DNA of 64,000 nucleotides from Hexactinellida sp. DTS-2022 (taxonomy: Eukaryota; Porifera; Hexactinellida): NCBI GenBank assembly GCA_028753945.1, contig JAPNXP010000011.1, forward strand, positions 2,976,001-3,040,000, read 5' to 3'. The notes under the pieces are model-generated. The model saw only the letters and a program-made list of their open reading frames with translations, was not told where the DNA came from and did not search any database. A program made the translations under genes and the position numbers. Positions 1-13,110 of this stretch are shown in pieces (the stretch's first letter is position 1; each line of letters begins with the position of its first letter).

Positions 1-119
1 CCTCTACGGACTTTAGTATTTTTGCAGTTGTCAGCCTTACAAATAGCTATAGCTTGATTATTGGTATCCACAGTGAAATATGACCATACACTCGATCTGG
101 GACGTGGACGTTTACTCAT
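1..119 (-). CDS. BED zinc-finger protein, N-terminus only (probable hAT transposase)
   Basis: This is an open reading frame from an ATG at 119-117 running off the left edge, giving 39 residues. The product starts MSKRPRPRSSVWSYF and continues with a CKADNC cysteine pair followed by basic residues. The aromatic VWSYF segment, then two closely spaced cysteines, is the start of a BED finger, the N-terminal DNA-binding module of hAT transposases and of domesticated ZBED genes. The finger's His pair and the RNase-H-like and hATC domains would lie outside the window. The start is the first ATG after an AT-rich leader and sits about 400 bp inside a hAT-like terminus, so a transposase is more likely than a host ZBED gene. 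Whether the full gene is intact cannot be judged here. Confidence 0.7.
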   Translation of the reverse strand, partial: MSKRPRPRSSVWSYFTVDTNNQAIAICKADNCKNTKVRR

Positions 120-438
120 GATAGATAGTTAACAGATGTTTTAGAAAGAGAATCAAGAAGCAAAGCTAACTTACTCTAAGATATAACAGATGTAAATGTG
201 ATTAATGGAATTCAATACAAATTACACCATAAGATCCACTTATAAATTCATATTAGTATATACCTATTATTAAGAAGCCAACTGCAGATAAAGTGAGGAA
301 ATATAATAAGATTGGTAGAATCTAATTGAAAAACAAGAAGCTTTTGATTTGGTAGTGATCTTTCAACACTACAATTAGGATGAAATTCTACAATGTGTAT
401 TGTAACTAGAACTCCATTCATCGCCTCCTAAAAGCAAT

Positions 439-511
439 CCCGGTCCCGGTCCCGGTGAAAAATTATATTCCCGGTCACGGTCCTGGTCCCGGTCAAAATT
501 TTAGTCCCGGT
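439..511. repeat. Subterminal CCCGGT repeats of the hAT-like element
   Basis: Six exact CCCGGT hexamers occur at 439, 445, 451, 470, 488 and 506, with variants CACGGT at 476 and CCTGGT at 482. They lie just inside the element's end at 520. Short subterminal repeats are a known transposase-binding feature of hAT elements such as Ac; a binding role here is inference. Confidence 0.75.
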
Positions 512-520
512 CGTTCACTG

Positions 521-1629
521 TGCACCGCTTATGACCAATGTATATTTCTTAGTCGCGGAGCATAATATGGACAGTAGATATTATAGAGAGGTAATTTTGC
601 GTACCATTTTTGACAAATGAATATTCCTCAGTCGGGGACCATAATAAGCACAGTTGTTATTATAGAGAGGTCATTTTGAGAACCGTCAAAGACAAATGTA
701 TATTTCTAAGTAGGGGAGCATAATAAGCACAGTTCTTATTACAGTGAAGTTCTTTTGCGCACCGTTTATGAGTCAAATATTTCCTAGTTGGGAACATAAT
801 ATGGACTGTTGTTATTATAGAGAGGTCGTTCTGCGCACCGTTTATGACTAATGGATATTTCTCAGCGGGGGAGCAAAATAGGCACAATTGTTATTTTAGA
901 GAGATTCTTTTCCGCACCGTTTATAAGTAAATATTACTTAGTTGGGAACATAATATGGACAGTTGTTACTATAGAGAACTAATTTTGCGTACCATTTATG
1001 ACAAATGTATATTCCTTATTCGGAAGCATAATAAGCAAGGTTCTTATTATAGATAGTTTCATTTGCACACCGTTTATGACCAATGTATATTTCTTTGTCG
1101 CGGAGCATAATATTGACAGTTGATATTATAGAGAGGTCATTTTGGGAACCGTCTTTGACAAATGCATATTTCTTAGTTGGGAGCACAATAAGAACAGTTG
1201 TGATTATAGAGAGTTAATTTTGCGCACTGTTTATGAGTCAAAATATTTCTTTGTTGGGAATATAATAAGCTCAGTTGAAATTATAGAGAGGTTCGCTTGC
1301 TCACAGTTTCTGATTAGTTTCTATTTCTTAGTCGCGGGGCATTTTATGCGAAGTTGATATTATAGAGAGTTTACTTTGCTTATCGATATTGACAATGTAT
1401 ATTTCTTATTTGGGGAGTATAATAAACACATTTGTTATTATAGAGAGTTTACTTTGCTCATCGTTATTGACAAAAGTATATTTTTTAGTCGGGGAGCATA
1501 ATATACGCAGTTGTAATTATGGACAGCCAATTTTGCGTACTGTTTATGACTAATTATATTTCATAGTCGGTAGCATAATAAGCATAGTTGTTATAATGGA
1601 GGATGCTTTTAATCATCGTTTATGAATAT
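521..1629. repeat. Satellite array, diverged left part (about 79-bp monomer)
   Basis: These are head-to-tail monomers of about 79-80 bp, recognisable by recurring words such as TAGTCGGGGAGCATAATAAG, CAGTTGTTATTATAGAGAGG and TTTTGCGCACCGTTTATGAC. Copies differ from each other far more than in the core to the right. A distinct monomer type with GTTGGGAACATAATATGGAC is present here. It reappears only in the right-hand diverged satellite and was not seen in the core. ORFs of 70-odd residues in this stretch are by-products of the repeat. No other gene is seen. Confidence 0.95.
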
Positions 1630-2733
1630 TGTATATTTCTTCGTCGGTAGCATAATAAGTATAGTTGGTATTATAGAGAGGGTATTTTGAGCACCGCATA
1701 TGACCAATGTATTTTTGTTAGTCGCGGATGATAATAATCACTGTTGATATTATAGAGATGTCCTTTTGCTCACAGTTTCTGATTAATGTGTATTTCTAAG
1801 TAGGGTAGCATAATAAACACAGTTGTTATTATAGAGAGATGCTTTTGATCACCTTTTTTTAATATTGTATATTTCTTAGTCGCGGAGCATATTAAGCACA
1901 GTTGTTATTATAGAGTTGTTCACTTGCTCACAGAATGTGATTAATGTATATTTCTTAGTCGGGTAGGCTAATATGCGCAGTTCTTATTATTGAGTGTAAG
2001 TTTTGCTCACGTTTTTTGCAAATAAAATATTTCTTAGTCGGGTAGCATAACAAACACAGTAGATATTACTGACAGCCACTTTTGCGTTCTTATTATGACC
2101 AATGTATATTTCTTAGTCGCGGAGCATAATACACACAGTTGTTATTATATAGAAATGCTTTTGATCACTGTATATGAATATTGTATATTTCTTAGTCGCG
2201 GAGCATATTAAGCACAGTAGTATTTTTACAGAGCTTCCTTTGCTCACAGTTTATGATTTATGTCTAATTCTTAGTCGGGTAGCATACTAAGCACAGTTGT
2301 TACTATACAGATGTTCTTTTGCTCATAGTTTATGATTTATGTCTAATTCTTACTCGGGTAGCATGATAAGCACAGTTGTTATTAAAGTGTGTTACTTTTG
2401 TTCACCGTTTCTTATTAATTTATATTCTTAGTCGGTGGGCATAATAAACACAGTTGTAATTATAGATATCCAATTTTGCGTACTGTTTATGACTAATGTA
2501 TATTTCATAGTCGGTAGCATAATAAGCATAGTTGTTATAATAGAGAGATGCTTTTGATCACTGTATATAATATTGTATATTTCTTAGTCGCGTAGCATAA
2601 CAAACACAGTTGATATCACTGACAGCCACTTTTGCGTACTGATTATGACCAATGGATATTTCTTAGTCGCGGAGCTTAAAAAAGACAGTTGTTATTATAG
2701 AGAGGTCGTTTTGCTCAAAGTTTCTGATCAACT

Positions 2734-3415
2734 GTAGACTGCCTTATTGATACACGTTGTATTTGGAGCAAAACAGGTCGATCAAATAATTCAAATTTCA
2801 AGAAAATACAGATTTAGACATAGTTTTGTACTCTCTATCGATTTCATTCAAAAAATCAAAATTTTCATAAATTGTTATGATGACGTAGTATAAAAGTGAA
2901 CTGCTCCACATGCCTGCCACTTGCTTTTGTAATTTCTAAATGTTATAATTTTTGAGTAGAAATACCCGAAATAAGAAAATTAGACTAAATAATATCTATT
3001 TTAGTATATTCTGTTTGAATAATACTGAGTTGTGATAGATATAACTCAAATATATGTATTTTTCGTCATCCATGGTTCATCAAAAACAAATTTGTCGATT
3101 TTGTTTAAATGATGTAAGTTTCGTTTAGTGAATAAGATTTGTTCAATTTTTGAGATCTGATAACTAATAAGATAGCCGTCATTTTTCAAGTTTAGAAACA
3201 AAGGATTACTTACATGTTAACGGCGTTGTATCGATTTAAACAGAAAGTATGTGTAATCACTTTTTGTCGAAATCCTGAAGTAAATTTTTTCAAAAATTCA
3301 AGCATGTTGATATATTAATGTGCTCTGGTTGGATTTCTAATGAATAGTGTCTAAATATTTAATACAAAGAACTACAGGGTATGCTATTTTCCTGAAAATC
3401 TCTCCGGCAGTCTAC
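2734..3415. mobile_element. 682-bp MITE-like insertion, copy 1
   Basis: This AT-rich non-satellite segment is bounded by 10-bp inverted repeats (GTAGACTGCC left, GGCAGTCTAC right). The satellite reads TTTCT-GATCAACT before it and GATTAATG-TATATG after it. The uninterrupted satellite is TTTCTGATTAATGTATAT, so the two octamers look like an 8-bp target duplication with three substitutions in the left copy. No ORF of note is inside. An 8-bp duplication fits hAT or P-type elements, but the ends match neither family clearly. This copy has T at internal position 239. Confidence 0.75.
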
Positions 3416-5677
3416 GATTAATGTATATGTTTTAGACGGGTAGCATAATAAACACAGTTGTTATTATAGAGAGATTCTTTTGGTCACTGTATATGAATAT
3501 TGTATATTTCTTAGTCGCGGAGCATATTAAGCCCAGTTGATATTATACAGAGGTTCTTTTGCTCACAGTTCATGATTTATGTCTAATTCTTAGTCGGGTA
3601 TCATAATATGGACAGTTGTTATTATAGTGTGTTTGTTTTGCTCACGTTTTTTTGGCAAATTTATATTTTTAGTCGGGTAGCAAAACAAACACAGTTGATA
3701 TTTCTGACAGCCACTTTTGAGTTCAATTTATGACCAATGTATATTTCTTAGTCGCGGAGGATAATAAGCTCAGTTGAAATTATAGAGAGGTTCGCTTGCT
3801 CACAGTTTCTGATTAATTTCTATTTCTTAGTCGGGTGGCATAATAGGCGCAGTTGATATTATAGAGAGTTTACTTTGCTCATCGATATTGACAATTGTAT
3901 ATTTCTTATTTGGGAAGTATAATAAACACATTTGTTATTATAGAGAGATTACTTTGCTCATCGTTATTGACAAATGTATATTTCTTAGTCGCGGAGCATA
4001 ATAAGCATAGTTGTTATAATAGAGAGATGCTTTTAATCACCGTTTATGAATATTGGATATTTTTTCGTCGGTAGCATAATAAGGATAGTTGTTATTATAG
4101 AGAGTTTATTTTGAGCACCTCTTATGACCAATGTATTTTTGTTAGTCGCGGATGATAATAAGCACTGTTGATATTATAGAGATGTCCTTTTGCTCACAGT
4201 TTCTGATTAATGTGTATTTCTTAGTCGGGTAGCATAATAAACACAGTTGTTAATAAAGAGAGATGCTTTTGATCACCGTTTATGAATATTGTATATTTCT
4301 AGGACGCGGAGCATTTTATGCACAGTTGTTATTATACAGAGGAGTTTTTGCTCACTGTTTATGATTTATGTCTAATTCTTAGTCGGGTGGAATAATAAGC
4401 ACAGTTGTTATTACAGAGAATTTCTTTGCTCACGATTTTTTCAAATAATATATTACTTAGTTGGGTAGCATAACAAACACAGTTGATAATACTGACAGCC
4501 ACTTTTGCGTTCTGATTATGACCAAATATATTTCTCAGTCGCGCAGCATAATAAACACAGTTGTTATTATCGAGAGGTCGTTTTGCTCAAAGTTTATGAT
4601 TTATGTCTAATTCATATTTCGGTAGCATAATATTCACAATTGTGATTATAGAGTGTTTGTTTTGCTCGCATTTTTTTGCAAATAAAATATTTCTTAGTCG
4701 GGTAGCATAACAAACACAGTAGATATTACTGACAGCCACTTTTGCGTACTGATTATGACCAATGGATATTTCTTAGTCGCGGAGCATAATAAAGACAGTT
4801 GTTATTATAGAGAGATGCTTTTGATCACTGTATATGAATATTGTATATTTCTTAGTCGCGGAGCATATTATGCCCAGTTGTTATTTTACAGACGTTCTTT
4901 TGCTCACAGTTCATGATTTATGTTAAATTCTTAGTCGGTTATCATAATATGGACAGTTGTTATAATAGTGTGTTTGTTTTTCTCACGTTTTTTGGCAAAT
5001 TTATATTTTTTAGTCGGGTAGCAAAACAAACACAGTTGATATTTCTGACAGCCACTTTTGAGTACTATTTATGACAAATGTATATTTCTCTGTCGCGGAG
5101 GATAATAAGCTCAGTAGAAATTATAGAGAGGTACTTTTGCTCACAGTTTCTGATTAGTTTCTCTTTCTTAGTCGGGTGGCATAATTTGCGCAGTTGATAT
5201 TATAGAGAGTTTACTTTGGTCACGGTTATTTGCAAATAGAATATTTCTTAGTAGGGTAGCATAACAAACACAGTTGATATTACTGACAGCCACCTTTGCG
5301 TTCTGATTATGACCAATGTATATTTCTTAGTCGCGGCGCACAATAAACACAGTTGTTATTATATACTGGTCGTTTTGCTCACAGTTTCTGATTAATAATG
5401 TATATATCTTAGTCGGGTAGCATAATAAGCACAGTTGTTATTATTGTGTGTTTCTTTTGCTCTCGATTTTTTGCTAATATTATATTTCTTACTAGGGTTG
5501 CATAACAAACACAGTTGATATTACTTGCAGCCACTTTTCCGTTCTGATTATGACTGATGTATATTTCTTAGCCGCGGAGCATAATACACACAGTTGTTAT
5601 TATTGAGAGATGCTTTTGATCAGTGTATATGAATATTGTATATTTCTTTTCGCGGAGCATAAATAACACAGTTGTTA

Positions 5678-8204
5678 TTATAGAGAGATGCTTTTGATCA
5701 CTGTATATGAATATTGTATATTTCTTAGTGCGGAGCATATTAAGCACAGTTGTTTATTTACAGAGATGCATTTGATCACAGTTTGTGATTTATGTCTAAT
5801 TCTTAGTCGGGTAGCATAATATGCACAGTTGTTATTAATAAATAGTGTGTTACTTTTGCTCAAGGTTTCTGTCAAATTTATATTCTTAGTCGGGGAGCAT
5901 AATAAACACAGTTGATATTACTGACAGCCACTTTTGTGTTCTGATTATGACCAATGTAAAATTACTGAGTCGCGGAGCATAATATACACAGGTGTTATTA
6001 TTGAGTGTTTCTTTTGCTCACGGTTTTTTTCAAATAAAATATTTCTTAGAAGGCTTGCATAACAAACACAGTTGATATTACTAACAGCCACTTTCCGTTC
6101 TAATTATGACCAATGGATACTTCGTAGTCGCGGAGGATTTTAAGCTCAGTTGAAATTATAGAGAGGTTCGTTTGCTCACAGTTTATGATTAGTGTCTATA
6201 TCTTTGTCGGGTTGCATGATGACCTTAGTTGTTATAATAGAGAGATGCTTTTAATCACCGTTAATGAATATTGTATATTTCTTCGTCGGTAGCATAATAA
6301 GTATAGTTGGTATTATAGAGAGGGTATTTTGAGCACCGCATATGACCAATGTATTTTTGTTAGTCGCGGATGATAATAATCACTGTTGATATTATAGAGA
6401 TGTCCTTTTGCTCACAGTTTCTGATTAATGTGTATTTCTAAGTAGGGTAGCATAATAAACACAGTTGTTATTATAGAGAGATGCTTTTGATCACCTTTTT
6501 TTAATATTGTATATTTCTTAGTCGCGGAGCATATTAAGCACAGTTGTTATTATAGAGTTGTTCACTTGCTCACAGAATGTGATTAATGTATATTTCTTAG
6601 TCGGGTAGGCTAATATGCGCAGTTCTTATTATTGAGTGTAAGTTTTGCTCACGTTTTTTGCAAATAAAATATTTCTTAGTCGGGTAGCATAACAAACACA
6701 GTAGATATTACTGACAGCCACTTTTGCGTTCTTATTATGACCAATGTATATTTCTTAGTCGCGGAGCATAATAAACACAGTTGTTAATAAAGAGAGATGC
6801 TTTTGATCACCGTTTATGAATATTGTATATTTCTAGGACGCGGAGCATTTTATGCACAGTTGTTATTATACAGAGGAGTTTTTGCTCACTGTTTATGATT
6901 TATGTCTAATTCTTAGTCGGGTGGAATAATAAGCACAGTTGTTATTACAGAGAATTTCTTTGCTCACGATTTTTTCAAATAATATATTACTTAGTTGGGT
7001 AGCATAACAAACACAGTTGATAATACTGACAGCCACTTTTGCGTTCTGATTATGACCAAATATATTTCTCAGTCGCGCAGCATAATAAACACAGTTGTTA
7101 TTATCGAGAGGTCGTTTTGCTCAAAGTTTATGATTTATGTCTAATTCATATTTCGGTAGCATAATATTCACGTTGTTATAATGGAGAGATGTTTTGATGT
7201 CTGTATATGAATATTGTATCTTTCTTAGTCGCGTAGCATAACAAACACAGTTGATATTACTGACACCCACTTTTGCGTGCTGATTATGACCAATGTATAT
7301 TTCTTAGTCGCGGAGGATAATGAAACAGTTGTTATTATCGAGATGGCGTTTTGCTCACAGTTTATGATTTAAGTCTAATTCATATTTCGGTAGCATAATA
7401 TTCACAATTGTGATTATAGAGTGTTTGTTTTGCTCGCATTTTTTTGCAAATAAAATATTTCTTAGTCGGGTAGCATAACAAACACAGTAGATATTACTGA
7501 CAGCCACTTTTGCGTACTGATTATGACCAATGGATATTTCTTAGTCGCGGAGCATAATAAAGACAGTTGTTATTATAGAGAGATGCTTTTGATCACTGTA
7601 TATGAATATTGTATATTTCTTAGTCGCGGAGCATATTATGCCCAGTTGTTATTTTACAGACGTTCTTTTGCTCACAGTTCATGATTTATGTTAAATTCTT
7701 AGTCGGTTATCATAATATGGACAGTTGTTATAATAGTGTGTTTGTTTTTCTCACGTTTTTTGGCAAATTTATATTTTTTAGTCGGGTAGCAAAACAAACA
7801 CAGTTGATATTTCTGACAGCCACTTTTGAGTACTATTTATGACAAATGTATATTTCTCTGTCGCGGAGGATAATAAGCTCAGTAGAAATTATAGAGAGGT
7901 ACTTTTGCTCACAGTTTCTGATTAGTTTCTCTTTCTTAGTCGGGTGGCATAATTTGCGCAGTTGATATTTTAGAGAGTTTACTTTGGTCACGGTTATTTG
8001 CAAATAGAATATTTCTTAGTAGGGTAGCATAACAAACACAGTTGATATTACTGACAGCCACCTTTGCGTTCTGATTATGACTGATGTATATTTCTTAGCC
8101 GCGGAGCATAATACACACAGTTGTTATTATTGAGAGATGCTTTTGATCAGTGTATATGAATATTGTATATTTCTTTTCGCGGAGCATAAATAACACAGTT
8201 GTTA
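5678..8204. repeat. 2527-bp higher-order repeat, unit 1
   Basis: This is a block of about 32 monomers (32 x 79 = 2528). The next 2527 bp repeat it with only scattered substitutions, for example GATATTTTAG near 7965 where the next unit has GATATTATAG. Confidence 0.9.
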
Positions 8205-10731
8205 TTATAGAGAGATGCTTTTGATCACTGTATATGAATATTGTATATTTCTTAGTGCGGAGCATATTAAGCACAGTTGTTTATTTACAGAGATGCATTT
8301 GATCACAGTTTGTGATTTATGTCTAATTCTTAGTCGGGTAGCATAATATGCACAGTTGTTATTAATAAATAGTGTGTTACTTTTGCTCAAGGTTTCTGTC
8401 AAATTTATATTCTTAGTCGGGGAGCATAATAAACACAGTTGATATTACTGACAGCCACTTTTGTGTTCTGATTATGACCAATGTAAAATTACTGAGTCGC
8501 GGAGCATAATATACACAGGTGTTATTATTGAGTGTTTCTTTTGCTCACGGTTTTTTTCAAATAAAATATTTCTTAGAAGGCTTGCATAACAAACACAGTT
8601 GATATTACTAACAGCCACTTTCCGTTCTAATTATGACCAATGGATACTTCGTAGTCGCGGAGGATTTTAAGCTCAGTTGAAATTATAGAGAGGTTCGTTT
8701 GCTCACAGTTTATGATTAGTGTCTATATCTTTGTCGGGTTGCATGATGACCTTAGTTGTTATAATAGAGTGATGCTTTTAATCACCGTTAATGAATATTG
8801 TATATTTCTTCGTCGGTAGCATAATAAGTATAGTTGGTATTATAGAGAGGGTATTTTGAGCACCGCATATGACCAATGTATTTTTGTTAGTCGCGGATGA
8901 TAATAATCACTGTTGATATTATAGAGATGTCCTTTTGCTCACAGTTTCTGATTAATGTGTATTTCTAAGTAGGGTAGCATAATAAACACAGTTGTTATTA
9001 TAGAGAGATGCTTTTGATCACCTTTTTTTAATATTGTATATTTCTTAGTCGCGGAGCATATTAAGCACAGTTGTTATTATAGAGTTGTTCACTTGCTCAC
9101 AGAATGTGATTAATGTATATTTCTTAGTCGGGTAGGCTAATATGCGCAGTTCTTATTATTGAGTGTAAGTTTTGCTCACGTTTTTTGCAAATAAAATATT
9201 TCTTAGTCGGGTAGCATAACAAACACAGTAGATATTACTGACAGCCACTTTTGCGTTCTTATTATGACCAATGTATATTTCTTAGTCGCGGAGCATAATA
9301 AACACAGTTGTTAATAAAGAGAGATGCTTTTGATCACCGTTTATGAATATTGTATATTTCTAGGACGCGGAGCATTTTATGCACAGTTGTTATTATACAG
9401 AGGAGTTTTTGCTCACTGTTTATGATTTATGTCTAATTCTTAGTCGGGTGGAATAATAAGCACAGTTGTTATTACAGAGAATTTCTTTGCTCACGATTTT
9501 TTCAAATAATATATTACTTAGTTGGGTAGCATAACAAACACAGTTGATAATACTGACAGCCACTTTTGCGTTCTGATTATGACCAAATATATTTCTCAGT
9601 CGCGCAGCATAATAAACACAGTTGTTATTATCGAGAGGTCGTTTTGCTCAAAGTTTATGATTTATGTCTAATTCATATTTCGGTAGCATAATATTCACGT
9701 TGTTATAATGGAGAGATGTTTTGATGTCTGTATATGAATATTGTATCTTTCTTAGTCGCGTAGCATAACAAACACAGTTGATATTACTGACACCCACTTT
9801 TGCGTGCTGATTATGACCAATGTATATTTCTTAGTCGCGGAGGATAATGAAACAGTTGTTATTATCGAGATGGCGTTTTGCTCACAGTTTATGATTTAAG
9901 TCTAATTCATATTTCGGTAGCATAATATTCACAATTGTGATTATAGAGTGTTTGTTTTGCTCGCATTTTTTTGCAAATAAAATATTTCTTAGTCGGGTAG
10001 CATAACAAACACAGTAGATATTACTGACAGCCACTTTTGCGTACTGATTATGACCAATGGATATTTCTTAGTCGCGGAGCATAATAAAGACAGTTGTTAT
10101 TATAGAGAGATGCTTTTGATCACTGTATATGAATATTGTATATTTCTTAGTCGCGGAGCATATTATGCCCAGTTGTTATTTTACAGACGTTCTTTTGCTC
10201 ACAGTTCATGATTTATGTTAAATTCTTAGTCGGTTATCATAATATGGACAGTTGTTATAATAGTGTGTTTGTTTTTCTCACGTTTTTTGGCAAATTTATA
10301 TTTTTTAGTCGGGTAGCAAAACAAACACAGTTGATATTTCTGACAGCCACTTTTGAGTACTATTTATGACAAATGTATATTTCTCTTTCGCGGAGGATAA
10401 TAAGCTCAGTAGAAATTATAGAGAGGTACTTTTGCTCACAGTTTCTGATTAGTTTCTCTTTCTTAGTCGGGTGGCATAATTTGCGCAGTTGATATTATAG
10501 AGAGTTTACTTTGGTCACGGTTATTTGCAAATAGAATATTTCTTAGTAGGGTAGCATAACAAACACAGTTGATATTACTGACAGCCACCTTTGCGTTCTG
10601 ATTATGACTGATGTATATTTCTTAGCCGCGGAGCATAATACACACAGTTGTTATTATTGAGAGATGCTTTTGATCAGTGTATATGAATATTGTATATTTC
10701 TTTTCGCGGAGCATAAATAACACAGTTGTTA
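8205..10731. repeat. 2527-bp higher-order repeat, unit 2
   Basis: It directly follows unit 1. A third, incomplete unit starts at 10732 and keeps the same register to about 12313, where the satellite changes to the sequence that precedes the 682-bp insertion. Confidence 0.9.
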
Positions 10732-12428
10732 TTATAGAGAGATGCTTTTGATCACTGTATATGAATATTGTATATTTCTTAGTGCGGAGCATATTAAGCA
10801 CAGTTGTTTATTTACAGAGATGCATTTGATCACAGTTTGTGATTTATGTCTAATTCTTAGTCGGGTAGCATAATATGCACAGTTGTTATTAATAAATAGT
10901 GTGTTACTTTTGCTCAAGGTTTCTGTCAAATTTATATTCTTAGTCGGGGAGCATAATAAACACAGTTGATATTACTGACAGCCACTTTTGTGTTCTGATT
11001 ATGACCAATGTAAAATTACTGAGTCGCGGAGCATAATATACACAGGTGTTATTATTGAGTGTTTCTTTTGCTCACGGTTTTTTTCAAATAAAATATTTCT
11101 TAGAAGGCTTGCATAACAAACACAGTTGATATTACTAACAGCCACTTTCCGTTCTAATTATGACCAATGGATACTTCGTAGTCGCGGAGGATTTTAAGCT
11201 CAGTTGAAATTATAGAGAGGTTCGTTTGCTCACAGTTTATGATTAGTGTCTATATCTTTGTCGGGTTGCATGATGACCTTAGTTGTTATAATAGAGAGAT
11301 GCTTTTAATCACCGTTAATGAATATTGTATATTTCTTCGTCGGTAGCATAATAAGTATAGTTGGTATTATAGAGAGGGTATTTTGAGCACCGCATATGAC
11401 CAATGTATTTTTGTTAGTCGCGGATGATAATAATCACTGTTGATATTATAGAGATGTCCTTTTGCTCACAGTTTCTGATTAATGTGTATTTCTAAGTAGG
11501 GTAGCATAATAAACACAGTTGTTATTATAGAGAGATGCTTTTGATCACCTTTTTTTAATATTGTATATTTCTTAGTCGCGGAGCATATTAAGCACAGTTG
11601 TTATTATAGAGTTGTTCACTTGCTCACAGAATGTGATTAATGTATATTTCTTAGTCGGGTAGGCTAATATGCGCAGTTCTTATTATTGAGTGTAAGTTTT
11701 GCTCACGTTTTTTGCAAATAAAATATTTCTTAGTCGGGTAGCATAACAAACACAGTAGATATTACTGACAGCCACTTTTGCGTTCTTATTATGACCAATG
11801 TATATTTCTTAGTCGCGGAGCATAATAAACACAGTTGTTAATAAAGAGAGATGCTTTTGATCACCGTTTATGAATATTGTATATTTCTAGGACGCGGAGC
11901 ATTTTATGCACAGTTGTTATTATACAGAGGAGTTTTTGCTCACTGTTTATGATTTATGTCTAATTCTTAGTCGGGTGGAATAATAAGCACAGTTGTTATT
12001 ACAGAGAATTTCTTTGCTCACGATTTTTTCAAATAATATATTACTTAGTTGGGTAGCATAACAAACACAGTTGATAATACTGACAGCCACTTTTGCGTTC
12101 TGATTATGACCAAATATATTTCTCAGTCGCGCAGCATAATAAACACAGTTGTTATTATCGAGAGGTCGTTTTGCTCAAAGTTTATGATTTATGTCTAATT
12201 CATATTTCGGTAGCATAATATTCACGTTGTTATAATGGAGAGATGTTTTGATGTCTGTATATGAATATTGTATCTTTCTTAGTCGCGTAGCATAACAAAC
12301 ACAGTTGATATCACTGACAGCCACTTTTGCGTACTGATTATGACCAATGGATATTTCTTAGTCGCGGAGCTTAAAAAAGACAGTTGTTATTATAGAGAGG
12401 TCGTTTTGCTCAAAGTTTCTGATCAACT

Positions 12429-13110
12429 GTAGACTGCCTTATTGATACACGTTGTATTTGGAGCAAAACAGGTCGATCAAATAATTCAAATTTCAAGAAA
12501 ATACAGATTTAGACATAGTTTTGTACTCTCTATCGATTTCATTCAAAAAATCAAAATTTTCATAAATTGTTATGATGACGTAGTATAAAAGTGAACTGCT
12601 CCACATGCCTGCCACTTGCTTTTGTAATTTCTAAATGTTATAATTTTTGAGTAGAAATACCCGAAAGAAGAAAATTAGACTAAATAATATCTATTTTAGT
12701 ATATTCTGTTTGAATAATACTGAGTTGTGATAGATATAACTCAAATATATGTATTTTTCGTCATCCATGGTTCATCAAAAACAAATTTGTCGATTTTGTT
12801 TAAATGATGTAAGTTTCGTTTAGTGAATAAGATTTGTTCAATTTTTGAGATCTGATAACTAATAAGATAGCCGTCATTTTTCAAGTTTAGAAACAAAGGA
12901 TTACTTACATGTTAACGGCGTTGTATCGATTTAAACAGAAAGTATGTGTAATCACTTTTTGTCGAAATCCTGAAGTAAATTTTTTCAAAAATTCAAGCAT
13001 GTTGATATATTAATGTGCTCTGGTTGGATTTCTAATGAATAGTGTCTAAATATTTAATACAAAGAACTACAGGGTATGCTATTTTCCTGAAAATCTCTCC
13101 GGCAGTCTAC
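12429..13110. mobile_element. 682-bp MITE-like insertion, copy 2
   Basis: Same length, ends and flanking octamers as the copy at 2734. It carries G at internal position 239, which places it in the second lineage. The satellite upstream of its immediate flank (GAGAGATGTTTTGATGTCTG type) differs from that of copy 1, although the last monomers before the insertion are the same. Confidence 0.75.

Larger units (their letters stand above)
1..520 (-). mobile_element. hAT-like DNA transposon, 5' terminal part (truncated by window edge)
   Basis: The element reads leftward. Its outer end is at 520, where the complementary strand begins CAGTGAACGACCGGGAC, a CAGTG-type terminus as in hAT elements. It is followed by subterminal CCCGGT repeats and, 400 bp inside, the start of a BED-finger protein. 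Satellite begins immediately at 521, and the first 8 bases there (TGCACCGC) match the normal satellite position TGCGCACCGC, so they could be one copy of an 8-bp target duplication. The other copy is outside the window. Bases 120-438 are AT-rich 5' non-coding sequence in which I see no other gene. The hAT assignment is inference from terminus plus BED finger; the catalytic domain is not visible. Confidence 0.75.

Noticed and set aside
5678..5875. A 65-residue minus-strand ORF repeated ten times with near-identical sequence
   Set aside because: It is spread across the satellite monomers, contains the repeat's own period, and recurs only because the higher-order block recurs. There is no start context, domain or codon signal.
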